Positions 20,547 to 29,152 of a stretch of DNA of 64,000 nt are shown one piece after another. The translations under genes were made by a program, and so were the position numbers. This stretch comes from Palsa-513 sp036510225 (GTDB lineage Bacteria; Actinomycetota; Thermoleophilia; Solirubrobacterales; Solirubrobacteraceae), in NCBI GenBank assembly GCA_036510225.1, contig DATCEH010000029.1, forward strand, positions 98,031 through 162,030, read 5' to 3'. The notes below the pieces were generated by a model, which made no database searches, was not told the DNA's origin, and was given only the letters and a program-made list of their open reading frames with translations. Every line of letters starts with the position of its first letter. Within the stretch, counting starts at the first letter, position 1.

Positions 20547-22768
20547 CAGCGGCTCGCCTTGAACGTGACGTGCCGCAGCGTGGCGCGGGAGGTCCCGGTG
20601 CTCGTCCTCTGGGTTGCCGCGACCGTGACCGGGAGCTTGCGGAGCGCTTTGAGCGCGCGCCGAGCGGCGGCGTTGAGCTTCACGTGAACGGTCTCGCCGA
20701 GCCCGGCGGCAAGCGTCAGCGTTCGCGTACCGACCGTGACGGTCCGCTCAGTGGTCTTCGCTGCGGTGGCGGCGACGAGCCTCCCGCGCTTCGTCTTCTC
20801 GCGGCTGGTGAGCTTGATCGTGACCGTGCAGCGCTGCCCTCTCGAGCCTTTGCAGGTCACGATCAGGTCGGCCATCGTCGCGGTCGCGCTCGCCCGCCCG
20901 AACGCTGCGCGCCCGATCTTGCCGCGGGCGGGGACCGGAGCGGGCGGCCCGGCGACGGTCACGGTCTGGGGCCCGGAAGCCGAGCCGGTGAAGTTCTGAT
21001 CGCCGCTGTAGGTTGCGGTGATCGCGAACGGCTCGGTGCCGGTCCCGGTCGTGAAGGTCTCCGTGCATGCTGCGGACGCCGACGCCGGTCCGGCGCGCAG
21101 CGGGACGCCGGCGCAGCTCGCGGTCCCGGTGGCTCCCTGCGCGAGCGGTTGGCCGTTGACGAGGAAAGCGACGGCCCCGGTCGGGACGGTGGCGCCGGTC
21201 TGGTTCGCGGTCACGGTCGCGGTGTACACGGCTGCCTGGTTGAGGCTGACGAGCGACGGAGAGACAGTGACCGTCGTCGTCGTCGAACCGCGAGCGACGG
21301 GCGGAGTCAGCGCCGGGCTCGCCGAGCCCGCGATCGTCGACCCTGCGCCCGGCGTGAACGTCGCCGTGACGCTCGGGGGGGCTGCCGCTGCGAACGCGGT
21401 CTGGCAGGTCGCTGTGTATGAGTCGCCCACGACCTCGGCTACAACGTCCTGGCAGCCGCCGATCGCCGCCCCGGCGTTGGAGAAGTCGACGGTCCCGTTC
21501 GACGCGCCTGTCCCAGGCGTGACGGTCGCGGTCAACGTGACCGGCTGGTTGGTCGCCGGATCCGCCGGGTCGATGGCGAGGGTCGTGGTCGTCGCGGCGG
21601 GCGGTGTGCCCGCGCTGATCACTGTCGCCGTGACCGTGTTCCCCAGGTAGTTGATTCTCGCCGTCGGAGGCGTGGCGCCGCTGCCGAAGCAGTCGAGCGT
21701 GATCGTGCTTGCGTCGGGCGCGTTCGTGAACTGCCCGGTCAGTGTGCCGTTGCTCGTGATGATCGTGTCGACGTCGCCCGGGTTGAGCTGGCCGCAGACC
21801 CCGTCGTTGCCCACGCCGTCGCCGAGCAGCAGGCTGGCCCCCGCAAGGTTGACGTCGCCTGTCGCCTTCAGCTGCGAGAAGTCGCTGCCCGCCGTCGTCC
21901 CGGGACCGTTGATGTAGGCGAACAGCTCGCTCTGCGGGTCGATCGACGCGCTGCCGGCGACCGTCAGCTCGCCGGCCCGATCGTCCTCGCCGACCTGCAC
22001 GATCCCGGAGGCGATGAAAAGCGGCCCGATCGATCCGTCGAGGGCGAACAGCCCGGCGCCTTCGAAGAAGCTGACGGGCTGAGCGTCGGTTGCGTTCAAC
22101 GACCCAGCCGTCAGCGTCCCTGACTTGTCGAGCGACCCCACCTGGATCGCGCCGTCCTGCGGATCCCCGTCACCGGTGACCGTGACCTCACCGACGTTCG
22201 CGCTCGTGAAGGCCAAGCTCACCTGGTCGTTCAAATCGATCGTGAGCGAATCGGACCCCGAGACCGCGCCGCCGATCAGTACCAGCGGATCGCTGGCGCC
22301 GCCCGTGAACGACCAGGACTGCTGCCCCTGGAGGTTCAGGGGCGCGCTCAACGTCAGCGTCGGATCGCTGCCGCCGGCACTCGCGGGATCTGCCGTGGAC
22401 GGCGCCGCCGTGATCCCGCCGCCGCCGAGCAGGATCTGGTTGCCGGAGATCACGTAGCCGGCGCCATCATCGACGTTGATCGAGTTGGCGCTCACGCTCG
22501 AGTCGTTCATGCTCTCGTAGCAGCTCGCCGCCGGAGGGCTCGCCGCACACGCCGGGCTGCTCAGCGCGGGGAAGGCGAGCTCGCCGACACTGCCGCCAGG
22601 CGACGCGGAACCCGCCCAGTTGCCGGGGACCGACCAGTTCGGCGTCGACGCCGCGCCGCTCCACGTGAAGTCCGCGGCACGAGCTACGCCGGGTGCTGCC
22701 GACACTGTGAACGCGGCGGCGATCGCGGCAAACGACGCAGCGCGGAGGGCGGTGATCGGTCGGCGCAC
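20546..22768 (-). CDS. Large secreted Ig-repeat surface protein
   Basis: GTG 22768 lies 5 bp after the stop of the upstream gene and gives about 740 aa. An N-terminal Sec signal (ALRAASFAAIAAAFTVSAAP, cleaved near AARA-like ARAADF) leads into a beta-helix-like region rich in short Gly/Ser/Asp-containing repeats. It includes a WSGAASTPNWSVPGNWAG segment typical of surface and autotransporter-type repeats. Two bacterial Ig-like (Big_3-type) domains follow, with TLAIDPADPATNQPVTLTAT and TVTVSPSLVSLNQAAVYTAT. The basic C-terminal domain (ARRALKALRKLPVTV) is of a kind seen in Solirubrobacterales exoproteins. It has no membrane anchor. It probably sits on the cell surface; the ligand is unknown. 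Confidence 0.78.
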   Translation of the reverse strand: MRRPITALRAASFAAIAAAFTVSAAPGVARAADFTWSGAASTPNWSVPGNWAGSASPGGSVGELAFPALSSPACAASPPAASCYESMNDSSVSANSINVDDGAGYVISGNQILLGGGGITAAPSTADPASAGGSDPTLTLSAPLNLQGQQSWSFTGGASDPLVLIGGAVSGSDSLTIDLNDQVSLAFTSANVGEVTVTGDGDPQDGAIQVGSLDKSGTLTAGSLNATDAQPVSFFEGAGLFALDGSIGPLFIASGIVQVGEDDRAGELTVAGSASIDPQSELFAYINGPGTTAGSDFSQLKATGDVNLAGASLLLGDGVGNDGVCGQLNPGDVDTIITSNGTLTGQFTNAPDASTITLDCFGSGATPPTARINYLGNTVTATVISAGTPPAATTTTLAIDPADPATNQPVTLTATVTPGTGASNGTVDFSNAGAAIGGCQDVVAEVVGDSYTATCQTAFAAAAPPSVTATFTPGAGSTIAGSASPALTPPVARGSTTTTVTVSPSLVSLNQAAVYTATVTANQTGATVPTGAVAFLVNGQPLAQGATGTASCAGVPLRAGPASASAACTETFTTGTGTEPFAITATYSGDQNFTGSASGPQTVTVAGPPAPVPARGKIGRAAFGRASATATMADLIVTCKGSRGQRCTVTIKLTSREKTKRGRLVAATAAKTTERTVTVGTRTLTLAAGLGETVHVKLNAAARRALKALRKLPVTVAATQRTSTGTSRATLRHVTFKASR

Positions 22769-22773
22769 GGCGA

Positions 22774-23838
22774 TCAGCCCGTGACCGAGACGTCGGAGAT
22801 CGTCAGGGAGCCCGCGTTGACGCCCGGTGGAGCATGCGTGACCCAGATCAGCAGGTGGTCGAACTTCGTCCCGTGCCGGTCGACCGTGACGGTTGACTGC
22901 GCGTCGATGCTGGCGCGGGTCGCGAGATGCACCCACCCCGCGTCGGTGATCAACGCGGGCAGCGCCCCCGCGGCCCCGTAGAACTCGACGCTCATCCCGG
23001 GCGAGCCGGTCGTCAAGGTGATCGCGCTCACGCTCTGCGCGGGCTTCAGGGTGATCGCGAGCCCGACCATCGTCGCGCCCGCTGTACTCGGATCGAGCTT
23101 GAAGCTCCAGGAGCTCAACGGGTCACCCGCGATCGCCTTCGCTGGCGAGCCGAGACTCGCCGCCGGGGACCCGAAGGGGTTATAGGTCGCGGCAGCGTCC
23201 TTGGCCAGCGCGACGGCCACCGGCGGTGAGTTGGCCGCTGTGGATGGAGCGCTGGCATCGGGCGTCGTCGTACCGGTCGCGGTCGTCGTCCCGGTCGCCG
23301 GGGTCGGGGCCGGTGCCGTTGTGGTGGCGGGGGTCGTCGCGCTCGTCGGCGCCGTCTTCGGCGGGGGCACGGCGGGCTTCGTCGCGGACGGGGTGCCCGG
23401 GGTGGTTGTGCCAAGCGCCGGCTTCGGCGTCGGCGTGACGGCCGGGATCTTCGGCGGCACCGCTGCCGGGGTCGTTGGCGTTGTCGCGGCCGCCGTCGCG
23501 CCGGTCGCCCCTACGCCCGGCGCCGGCTGCTTCGAGAGCGGGCTGCCCGTGCTCCGAGTGGTCGCCGCGTTCGGGCCGGGGGCGAGGATCGCGTAGGCGC
23601 CGCCCGCGACGGCGGCAACAATCGCCAGGCCGATCGCGGCGATCGCCGACGGCGATCGCGGACCGCTGATCGGACCGAGGCGGCCACGCAACGCGCCCCC
23701 GCAGGCTCCGCACAACACCTCCCCCTCCGCAACCCGTGTGAGGCACGCCGGGCACGCTCGCAGCCCTCGACCCAGCGGGAAGAATCGAGCCAGCCGGGTC
23801 GTGAGGGGAGTCGCGTCTGTGTCGAGTTGCTCGGGCAT
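22774..23838 (-). CDS. Zinc-ribbon membrane protein with discoidin-like extracellular domain
   Basis: The 354-aa protein begins with a cytoplasmic zinc ribbon, CPAC at residues 29-32 and CGAC at 43-46. One membrane helix follows (AIAAIGLAIVAAVAGGAYAI). Then comes a long Thr/Pro/Ala-rich linker of about 130 residues, of wall-spanning type. The C-terminal beta-rich domain (SWSFKLDPSTAGATMVGLAI and later FDHLLIWVTHAPP) resembles a galactose-binding/discoidin fold. It lies 2 bp after the preceding gene and 5 bp before the Ig-repeat gene, so it is within the operon. It probably binds wall or surface glycans. No enzyme motifs are seen. Confidence 0.75.
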   Translation of the reverse strand: MPEQLDTDATPLTTRLARFFPLGRGLRACPACLTRVAEGEVLCGACGGALRGRLGPISGPRSPSAIAAIGLAIVAAVAGGAYAILAPGPNAATTRSTGSPLSKQPAPGVGATGATAAATTPTTPAAVPPKIPAVTPTPKPALGTTTPGTPSATKPAVPPPKTAPTSATTPATTTAPAPTPATGTTTATGTTTPDASAPSTAANSPPVAVALAKDAAATYNPFGSPAASLGSPAKAIAGDPLSSWSFKLDPSTAGATMVGLAITLKPAQSVSAITLTTGSPGMSVEFYGAAGALPALITDAGWVHLATRASIDAQSTVTVDRHGTKFDHLLIWVTHAPPGVNAGSLTISDVSVTG

Positions 23839-23840
23839 GG

Positions 23841-24323
23841 TCAGGTGTGGGCGATCATCACGAGGATCGTCGCGAGCACGATGCCGCTTGCCAGTTTCGT
23901 CACGTTGGCGACCTGATCACTGAGCGCCTCGTACTCCCGGCTGAGCACGCCCGCGTCCGAGCGCAGGTCGCGTTCGGCCATCTCGGCCAGGCGCAGCTCG
24001 CGGGGTGAGAGGTAGCCGCTCGTGATCGCCCCGAGCGCCACAGCGGACAGGATCCCCAGCTTGACGTAGAACGTCCCGAGCGTTCCGACGTCCTCAGCGA
24101 GAACCAGGCCGCTGACGACCACCGTCGCCAGGCCCGGCGTGACCAGCCGGCGGATCAGCTGCTGCTGCGCGCGGTGAAACAGCGGCAGCCCGCGCGGCTC
24201 CATGACGCTGTTGCCGACGAGCACGAAGACCGGGTAGCCGAGCAGCACGCCGAACGCGACCAGGACGGCGCCGACGTGGATCACGAGCAGAACGTCGTCG
24301 AAGCTGAGCGAGAAGTGCGACAT
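23841..24323 (-). CDS. Small four-helix integral membrane protein (DUF2269-like)
   Basis: This 160-aa protein has four hydrophobic segments, among them LLVIHVGAVLVAFGVLLGYP and VTPGLATVVVSGLVL, with LASGIVLATILVMIAHT at the end. The H in the first helix and the general spacing resemble the DUF2269 family of predicted integral membrane proteins, but the match is by eye only. It lies 4 bp after the binding-protein gene and 2 bp before the zinc-ribbon gene, so it belongs to the same transcript. The role is unknown. Confidence 0.65.
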   Translation of the reverse strand: MSHFSLSFDDVLLVIHVGAVLVAFGVLLGYPVFVLVGNSVMEPRGLPLFHRAQQQLIRRLVTPGLATVVVSGLVLAEDVGTLGTFYVKLGILSAVALGAITSGYLSPRELRLAEMAERDLRSDAGVLSREYEALSDQVANVTKLASGIVLATILVMIAHT

Positions 24324-24327
24324 CGAG

Positions 24328-25536
24328 TCAGCCGGCCGCCGGGGGCAGGGTGGCGTGGCTGTCGCGCGCGTAATCCAACAGCGCGGCCGAGCCGGGTTTC
24401 AGCAGCACGGGCGAGAGCGCGACGTTGAAGCCGGGGTGCCCGCGCATCAGCGCTGCCGGTACGCCGGTCACGGCGTCGGCGATATCCCTGAGACGCACAG
24501 TCGCGAGCGCGCGCAGGACGTCGTCGCGGCGCAGCTCACGCAAGCCGGGCTCAACGAGGCTCACGTCCTCGTTCGCGAGCTGGCTACCAGGCCCCGAGGG
24601 GAAGAGGCTTAGCCCAATGTTCGGCGTTCCCAACCCGCCGACATAGATGTCGGCGCGCTGCGCCGGCGAAAGCTGCCGGCGGAGCGCCTGCGCGATCGTC
24701 ACGGCGTCGAGGTCGGAGGCACAGATCACAATCCGCAGGCCGGGATAAGCCCTCAGGTACCCGGCAGGGTCACCGAACAGGTCCAGGCCGCCCACGCTCT
24801 CACCCGACGGCGCGTCGGCGACCATCACCTCGACCTTCGGCAGCACGCGGAACTCAGCCCGAACGGCCTGCTCGTCAGGCACGAGCACGGCCGGATTCGG
24901 GCGACCCTCCCCGACCCAGTTGGGCGATCCAGACGGCGAGATGCCGGTGTAGAACATCGCGCGGGCGGGCCCACGAAGCCGCGTTCGCGCCCAGCTCACC
25001 GCGTCGGCCGCGAGCAGCGAAGCCAGGGCCCCGGGCGCGAGCGTTATCTGCGCGTTCTGGTAGCGCAACGGCGCGAGATAGGTGACGATCTGCACGCCCT
25101 GCGCCGTCACCGTCCGAGCGACCGCCTCGTCCGCGCCGCCCGAGATGACGACCAGATCGGTGCCGCGCTGGTACTGGTCATACACCGGGTCGAACGGCCC
25201 GGCCAGCGGATCCTCCGCGGTCAGCCCGGTCAGGCCGCCTCCGTCGTTTGGGACGACGAGCGGCGGGGCGATCCCGATCCGTGCCGCCCGCTTCGCGACG
25301 AGCGCCGTCAGGCCCGCGGGCAGCGTGCCGATCGACAGGTAGTAGCCAGGGATTCGCGGCTCCGGCTCGATGTACGTCGCACAACCTGTCAGGGCGCCAG
25401 GCAGGGCGAGCGCGCTGCCGGCGAGGGCAGCAGTGCGAAGGGCGCCGCGCACGAAGGTGCGTCGGTCGATCGGTGATCCCCCGCGCGAGGAGAGTATCGG
25501 CGTCGAGCTTCTGGGCGAGGGTTCGGGCATCCTCAT
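24328..25536 (-). CDS. Tat-exported lipoprotein, periplasmic-binding-protein-like
   Basis: This 402-aa protein has a twin-arginine signal (DRRTFVRGALR), a hydrophobic stretch and a lipobox (LPGALTGC). It would be exported folded, often with cofactor, and anchored by lipid. The mature part alternates beta strands and helices as in type I periplasmic binding proteins, with RGTDLVVISGGADEAVARTV, LRIVICASDLDAVTIAQAL and ADIYVGGLG. It follows the second permease gene by 9 bp and should be the substrate receptor of that ABC importer. However, it does not look like the type II ModA or TupA proteins usual for molybdate or tungstate, so the substrate is open. Confidence 0.72.
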   Translation of the reverse strand: MRMPEPSPRSSTPILSSRGGSPIDRRTFVRGALRTAALAGSALALPGALTGCATYIEPEPRIPGYYLSIGTLPAGLTALVAKRAARIGIAPPLVVPNDGGGLTGLTAEDPLAGPFDPVYDQYQRGTDLVVISGGADEAVARTVTAQGVQIVTYLAPLRYQNAQITLAPGALASLLAADAVSWARTRLRGPARAMFYTGISPSGSPNWVGEGRPNPAVLVPDEQAVRAEFRVLPKVEVMVADAPSGESVGGLDLFGDPAGYLRAYPGLRIVICASDLDAVTIAQALRRQLSPAQRADIYVGGLGTPNIGLSLFPSGPGSQLANEDVSLVEPGLRELRRDDVLRALATVRLRDIADAVTGVPAALMRGHPGFNVALSPVLLKPGSAALLDYARDSHATLPPAAG

Positions 25537-25545
25537 TCGAGGTCG

Positions 25546-26340
25546 TCAGCTTCCCGCGGCTACGACGCCGTCACCGGTCGGTCCGGGAAGCGCGGCGTGC
25601 GCCTGCCGGCGCCGCTGACGGCGGCGGCGCAGCTTGCCCCACTGCTGGACGGTGGTGAGGATCGATGCCAGGATCAGCAGCAGCACCAGCACGACCATGG
25701 CGTGCTCGAGGCTGGGCGGAAGCCCGTCGCCGTAGAAGGCCGTGAAGCCGTGGCCCTGGATGTCGTTGAGGATCTCTGAGGAGAGCGTCGTCGTGACGTT
25801 GAGGTTGTTGCCGCCGATCACGGTGACCGCGCCGACCTCGGCGATCGCGGCGCCGAGCGCGTAGATCACCGCGGTGAGCACCCCGATCCGCGCCTCGCGA
25901 AAGGCCAGCGCCGCGAGGCGCCAGCCAGACGCGCCGCACGCCCGCGCCTGGTCGATCAGGCCCTCGGGTAGGCCGCGGATCGCCGTGGCGCCCAGCGCGA
26001 CGATGATCGGCAGCGCGAGCAGCGTCTGCGCGTAGATCATCCCGTTCATCGTGCCGACCCAGTTGCCACCCCACGGCGTCTGCCCGGGCAGCATCGGTAT
26101 CAGCAGGACACCGACCGCGACCGGAGGCAGGCCGAGCCCGGCGTTTGCCAGCGTGTGCGCCCAGCGGGCCCAACGGGCGTGCCGCGATCCGATCAGATAC
26201 GCCGGAAGCAGTCCGATCGCCAGGGCGATCACCGTCGACTCCAGGGCGAGGTGGAGCGTGCGGCCGATCAGCGGGTGCAGCTGCGGGTCGTAGCGCAGCA
26301 GCCGGAACGCCTCGCGAATCTGCTCAAACAGGAACTGCAC
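25546..26340 (-). CDS. ABC importer permease 2 (TupB/ModB-like)
   Basis: GTG 26340 gives 264 aa and overlaps the ATPase gene end by 17 bp; the longer frame upstream is not protein-like. Several membrane segments flank the EAA-type loop, DQARACGASGWRLAALAFRE, which docks to the ATPase. The later segment IAEVGAVTVIGGNNLNVTTT resembles the conserved EVGAVMMVGGN stretch of TupB tungstate permeases. It pairs with the other permease (27250-28158) as a heterodimer. The substrate call (molybdate, tungstate or another oxyanion) is inferred from this motif and from the Mop-domain regulator in the same operon. Confidence 0.8.
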   Translation of the reverse strand: MQFLFEQIREAFRLLRYDPQLHPLIGRTLHLALESTVIALAIGLLPAYLIGSRHARWARWAHTLANAGLGLPPVAVGVLLIPMLPGQTPWGGNWVGTMNGMIYAQTLLALPIIVALGATAIRGLPEGLIDQARACGASGWRLAALAFREARIGVLTAVIYALGAAIAEVGAVTVIGGNNLNVTTTLSSEILNDIQGHGFTAFYGDGLPPSLEHAMVVLVLLLILASILTTVQQWGKLRRRRQRRRQAHAALPGPTGDGVVAAGS

Positions 26341-27274
26341 GCGCGTCCCCCTCCCCGTCAAAGCGCACGCCGCCCGCGACGCGCACACCCACGCTCGCGC
26401 CGGGCTCGGGCCCCGGATAGTCGCTGCGCACCTGGACCGCACCCGCCGGGAGGTCGATCACGCAGAGCACGTGATCCTCCTCGGGGATGCGGCGCGAGAC
26501 GACGCCCTTCAGTTCGCTCGCCATGTCGAGCGAGACGTGAGCCGGGCGCAGATAACGCCACGAGCCGTCGCTCTCGCGCAGGCGACCGGTGAAGCCGAGG
26601 AACTCGGCGACCTCGGGCCGCTCGGGATGCTCGAGCACGTCGCTCGGCGAGCCCTGCGCCGCGATGCCGCCGTCAAGCAGGACGACGAGGCGGTCCGCAA
26701 GCGCCCACGCCTCGGCCCTGTCGTGGACGACGATCATCGTCGCGCGGTCCGGGTCGCGGAACGCCGCCGAGGCCTCGCCGAGCAGCTCGGCGCGTGTCGG
26801 CGGATCGAGGCCAGCGAACGGCTCGTCGAGCAGGAGAATGTCGCTGCGCAGCGACAGCGACCGCGCAAAATGCACGCGCCGCGCCTCCCCGCCCGAGAGC
26901 GTGTCCGCGGCTCGGCCGGCAAGATGCTCGACATGCAGCGACGCGAGCGCCGCCTGCGCGCGGGAGGCGCGCTCGCGGCGCGGCACGCCCCACCACCCCA
27001 TCGCGGCATGGAGGTTCGCCCGCACGGAGCGTTGTGCGAGCGCCGGCGTCTGCAGTGCGGCCGTGACCCGCCCGTCGAGGCGAACGCGGCCCCCCGCGCG
27101 AGGCAGGAGACCCGCGAGGACGTGCAGCAGCGTCGACTTGCCGACACCGTTCGGGCCGAGGACAACGACCGTCTCCCCCCGGTGGAGGTTCAGGTCGACG
27201 GACTCCAGGAGCACCCGCTTGCCGCGGGCCACCCGCAGCTGGTCGGCGATCAGGACTGGCCGCCGGCTATCCAC
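26324..27274 (-). CDS. ABC importer ATPase with C-terminal TOBE-like domain
   Basis: Starting at GTG 27274 (VDSRRPVLIADQL), the protein has 316 aa. Walker A is LGPNGVGKST, the signature is LSGGEARRVHFARSL, and Walker B with D-loop is ILLLDEPFAGLDPP. The switch histidine is in MIVVHDRAEA. The last 100 residues (LRPAHVSLDMASELKGVVSR and following) form a TOBE-like domain, as in oxyanion and molybdate importers of the ModC/TupC type. The gene overlaps both flanking permease genes. The frame upstream of 27274 has no family resemblance and is excluded. Confidence 0.87.
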   Translation of the reverse strand: MDSRRPVLIADQLRVARGKRVLLESVDLNLHRGETVVVLGPNGVGKSTLLHVLAGLLPRAGGRVRLDGRVTAALQTPALAQRSVRANLHAAMGWWGVPRRERASRAQAALASLHVEHLAGRAADTLSGGEARRVHFARSLSLRSDILLLDEPFAGLDPPTRAELLGEASAAFRDPDRATMIVVHDRAEAWALADRLVVLLDGGIAAQGSPSDVLEHPERPEVAEFLGFTGRLRESDGSWRYLRPAHVSLDMASELKGVVSRRIPEEDHVLCVIDLPAGAVQVRSDYPGPEPGASVGVRVAGGVRFDGEGDARAVPV

Positions 27275-28158
27275 GAAGCCCTCGAGTGCTGGAGAAACGT
27301 GAGCGCGATCGCGGTCACAGCGAACAGCCCCATCATCAGCATCGCGTACGCGAAGCTGAGCGGCCCCGTATCGAACCCCGCCGCGGTGCTCTGGCTCGTC
27401 GTGCCGTAGTGAAGCGTCGCCAGCCCAAGGTTGGTGTAGCGAAAGCACTGCGAGGTGTCCACCTGCCCGGCGCACGTCCCCTCACCACTCGTCGTGAGAA
27501 ACAGCGCCCCAATCGCCGTCATCGTGACCCCCAACGCCACGATCATGCTCGCGAGCACCCCGGCACGGGCCTCGCGCAGCGCCAACCGGCCGCGCGCGAG
27601 CCACGACGCGCCGCACGCCTCGGCCTGCTCGAGCAGCACGGGCGGGACCCGCTGCAGAGCCGTCGCGGTCAAGGCGGTCACGATCGGCAGGGCGAGCAGC
27701 ATCTGCACGAACACGTCCATCGAGATCGCGACGTGAAACCAGCGTGTCGTGACACTCGGCGGGATCAGCCCGGCGAGCGGGCCGCGGTACACCCGACTCG
27801 ACACGTTGACGTCGCCGTGCCCCGGCGCGGCCTGAAACGCGCTCTGCGCGGAGATCGACAGGATGACGAAAACGCCGACGACGACCGGCGGCGCCCGCGT
27901 CAGCGCGTTGCCGATCGCCAGCAGCGGGCCGCGACCGCGGAAGCGCCCCAAACCCAGCAGACACCCGACCGGAAGCCCGATCACGGCCGCGATCCCCGTC
28001 GCCCACAGCCCCATGCGCAAGGTGTGCTGCACCGTGTACCAGAAGTCGTCGTGCGCGCCCTCGCCGCCGTTGTATGAATGGCCCGCCTTGATCACGTGCC
28101 ACCCGGCCTTCAGCTCGCCCCACAGGCCGGCCGGGTCCCCCAACAGGCTCGCGCTCAC
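27250..28158 (-). CDS. ABC importer permease 1 (TupB/ModB-like)
   Basis: This 302-aa membrane protein starts at GTG 28158, overlapping the DUF2149 stop (GTGA). It has about six membrane helices with a cytoplasmic EAA-type loop, EQAEACGASWLARGRLALRE. The segment APPVVVGVFVILSISAQSA matches the family pattern. An unusual external loop carries two Cys residues in EGTCAGQVDTSQCFRY, possibly a disulphide. It is a companion to the permease at 25546-26340; the two resemble each other in the EAA loop region, which suggests an old duplication. The position right after the ExbB-like and DUF2149 genes links the importer to that complex. Confidence 0.82.
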   Translation of the reverse strand: MSASLLGDPAGLWGELKAGWHVIKAGHSYNGGEGAHDDFWYTVQHTLRMGLWATGIAAVIGLPVGCLLGLGRFRGRGPLLAIGNALTRAPPVVVGVFVILSISAQSAFQAAPGHGDVNVSSRVYRGPLAGLIPPSVTTRWFHVAISMDVFVQMLLALPIVTALTATALQRVPPVLLEQAEACGASWLARGRLALREARAGVLASMIVALGVTMTAIGALFLTTSGEGTCAGQVDTSQCFRYTNLGLATLHYGTTSQSTAAGFDTGPLSFAYAMLMMGLFAVTAIALTFLQHSRASWIAGGQS

Positions 28159-28487
28159 GGCTTCGCCGTGTTCGTCACGTAGACGAGCTGGCCGTCGGGG
28201 TCCTCATAGACCTGACCGAGGCTGCGAGCGCCGTTGGCGACCTGCACGCGCTTCTGGCCAGGCTTGACCGGGACGATCTTCTGGTTCTTGTCGATCGCAA
28301 TCGACGACGGCGTCGCGCGGCTCGCCGCCTTCGCGGCGCGCGACGTCAACAGCTGGCTGAGGCTGAACCCGGCGATCAGGAACGCGACCGCGAGCACGAT
28401 CCCGAGATCGAACATGTTCACTAGGCCGTCGAGCGGATCGCCGGCACGGTCGGCGTGGCGCTGCGCGCGGCGCTTGACCTCGATCAT
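28155..28487 (-). CDS. DUF2149 protein, ExbD/TolR-like topology
   Basis: The 110-aa protein has a basic N-terminus, one membrane helix (residues 27-44: DLGIVLAVAFLIAGFSLS) and a small extracytoplasmic domain (QVYEDPDGQLVYVTNTAKP). This matches DUF2149, which I know mainly as a companion of ExbB/TolQ-like proteins. The topology and an Asp at the start of the helix (D27 in NMFDLGIVL) mirror ExbD and TolR, where the membrane Asp carries protons. It overlaps the ExbB-like gene by ATGA and the permease gene by GTGA. I infer that it is the ExbD counterpart of the pair; that role is not proven for the family. Confidence 0.78.
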   Translation of the reverse strand: MIEVKRRAQRHADRAGDPLDGLVNMFDLGIVLAVAFLIAGFSLSQLLTSRAAKAASRATPSSIAIDKNQKIVPVKPGQKRVQVANGARSLGQVYEDPDGQLVYVTNTAKP

Positions 28488-29152
28488 GCCGACCCGCCCT
28501 GGACGGGTGCGCTGTGAACGGCGGCTTCGAGCTCGGCGGCTATGAACTCGACGTCGGAGAGATCCTGCGCATACATGCGGTCGCGCACCAGCGAGATCCC
28601 GAACGCGATCACGCCGATCAAGAGGCCGAGCACGGTCACGCTGAACGCGACGCGCAGGTTGTCGGTCAGCTGCTTGATGTTCCCGCTCGCCAAGCCGCTG
28701 AGCGCCGGCGAGAGCGGGATCAGCGTCCCCATCAGGCCGAGCGCCGGCCCCGCGCGCACCAGCAGCCGCGTGCGCTCCAGACGCTGGAGCGACCCGAGAT
28801 CGAAGTCGGCGATGTCCTTCGACAGCGCGTTGGAATCCAGCGGCTCGGGCCCTGCGAGCTGCTCGAGCAGCGCGGCGAACACGCCATGCATCGCCTGACT
28901 CGACGCCGCTGCGACAAGCTCCCGCCCTGCCCCCGCGCGGTCGCCGGCCGCGAGCGCGGTACGCGCCGCGCGCGCCGCGCGCTTCACCGCAGCGCGATCA
29001 CGACGTCCGCGCCGCTTGAGCTCGACCGCCAGCGCGCCCAGCTCGATGAGCACCATCGCCAGCGCGAGCAGCGCCGCGACGAGCACCGGGATCCGCAGCA
29101 CGTTCGCGATGTGGAAGACGACGTCCTCGATCGAGGCGAACGGGACGGTCAC
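28484..29152 (-). CDS. MotA/TolQ/ExbB-like proton-channel protein
   Basis: GTG 29152 overlaps the stop of the PKD-protein gene (GTGA) and gives 222 aa. One N-terminal helix (LRIPVLVAALLALAMVLIEL) is followed by a charged cytoplasmic stretch. Two C-terminal helices include the hallmark GPALGLMGTLIPLSPALSGL and the closing AFSVTVLGLLIGVIAFGISL. These are the MotA/TolQ/ExbB domain that forms the pentameric proton channel with ExbD/TolR. The longer upstream frame is excluded because it lies inside the previous gene. With DUF2149 it likely makes an energising complex for the surface protein encoded upstream. Confidence 0.85.
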   Translation of the reverse strand: MTVPFASIEDVVFHIANVLRIPVLVAALLALAMVLIELGALAVELKRRGRRDRAAVKRAARAARTALAAGDRAGAGRELVAAASSQAMHGVFAALLEQLAGPEPLDSNALSKDIADFDLGSLQRLERTRLLVRAGPALGLMGTLIPLSPALSGLASGNIKQLTDNLRVAFSVTVLGLLIGVIAFGISLVRDRMYAQDLSDVEFIAAELEAAVHSAPVQGGSA

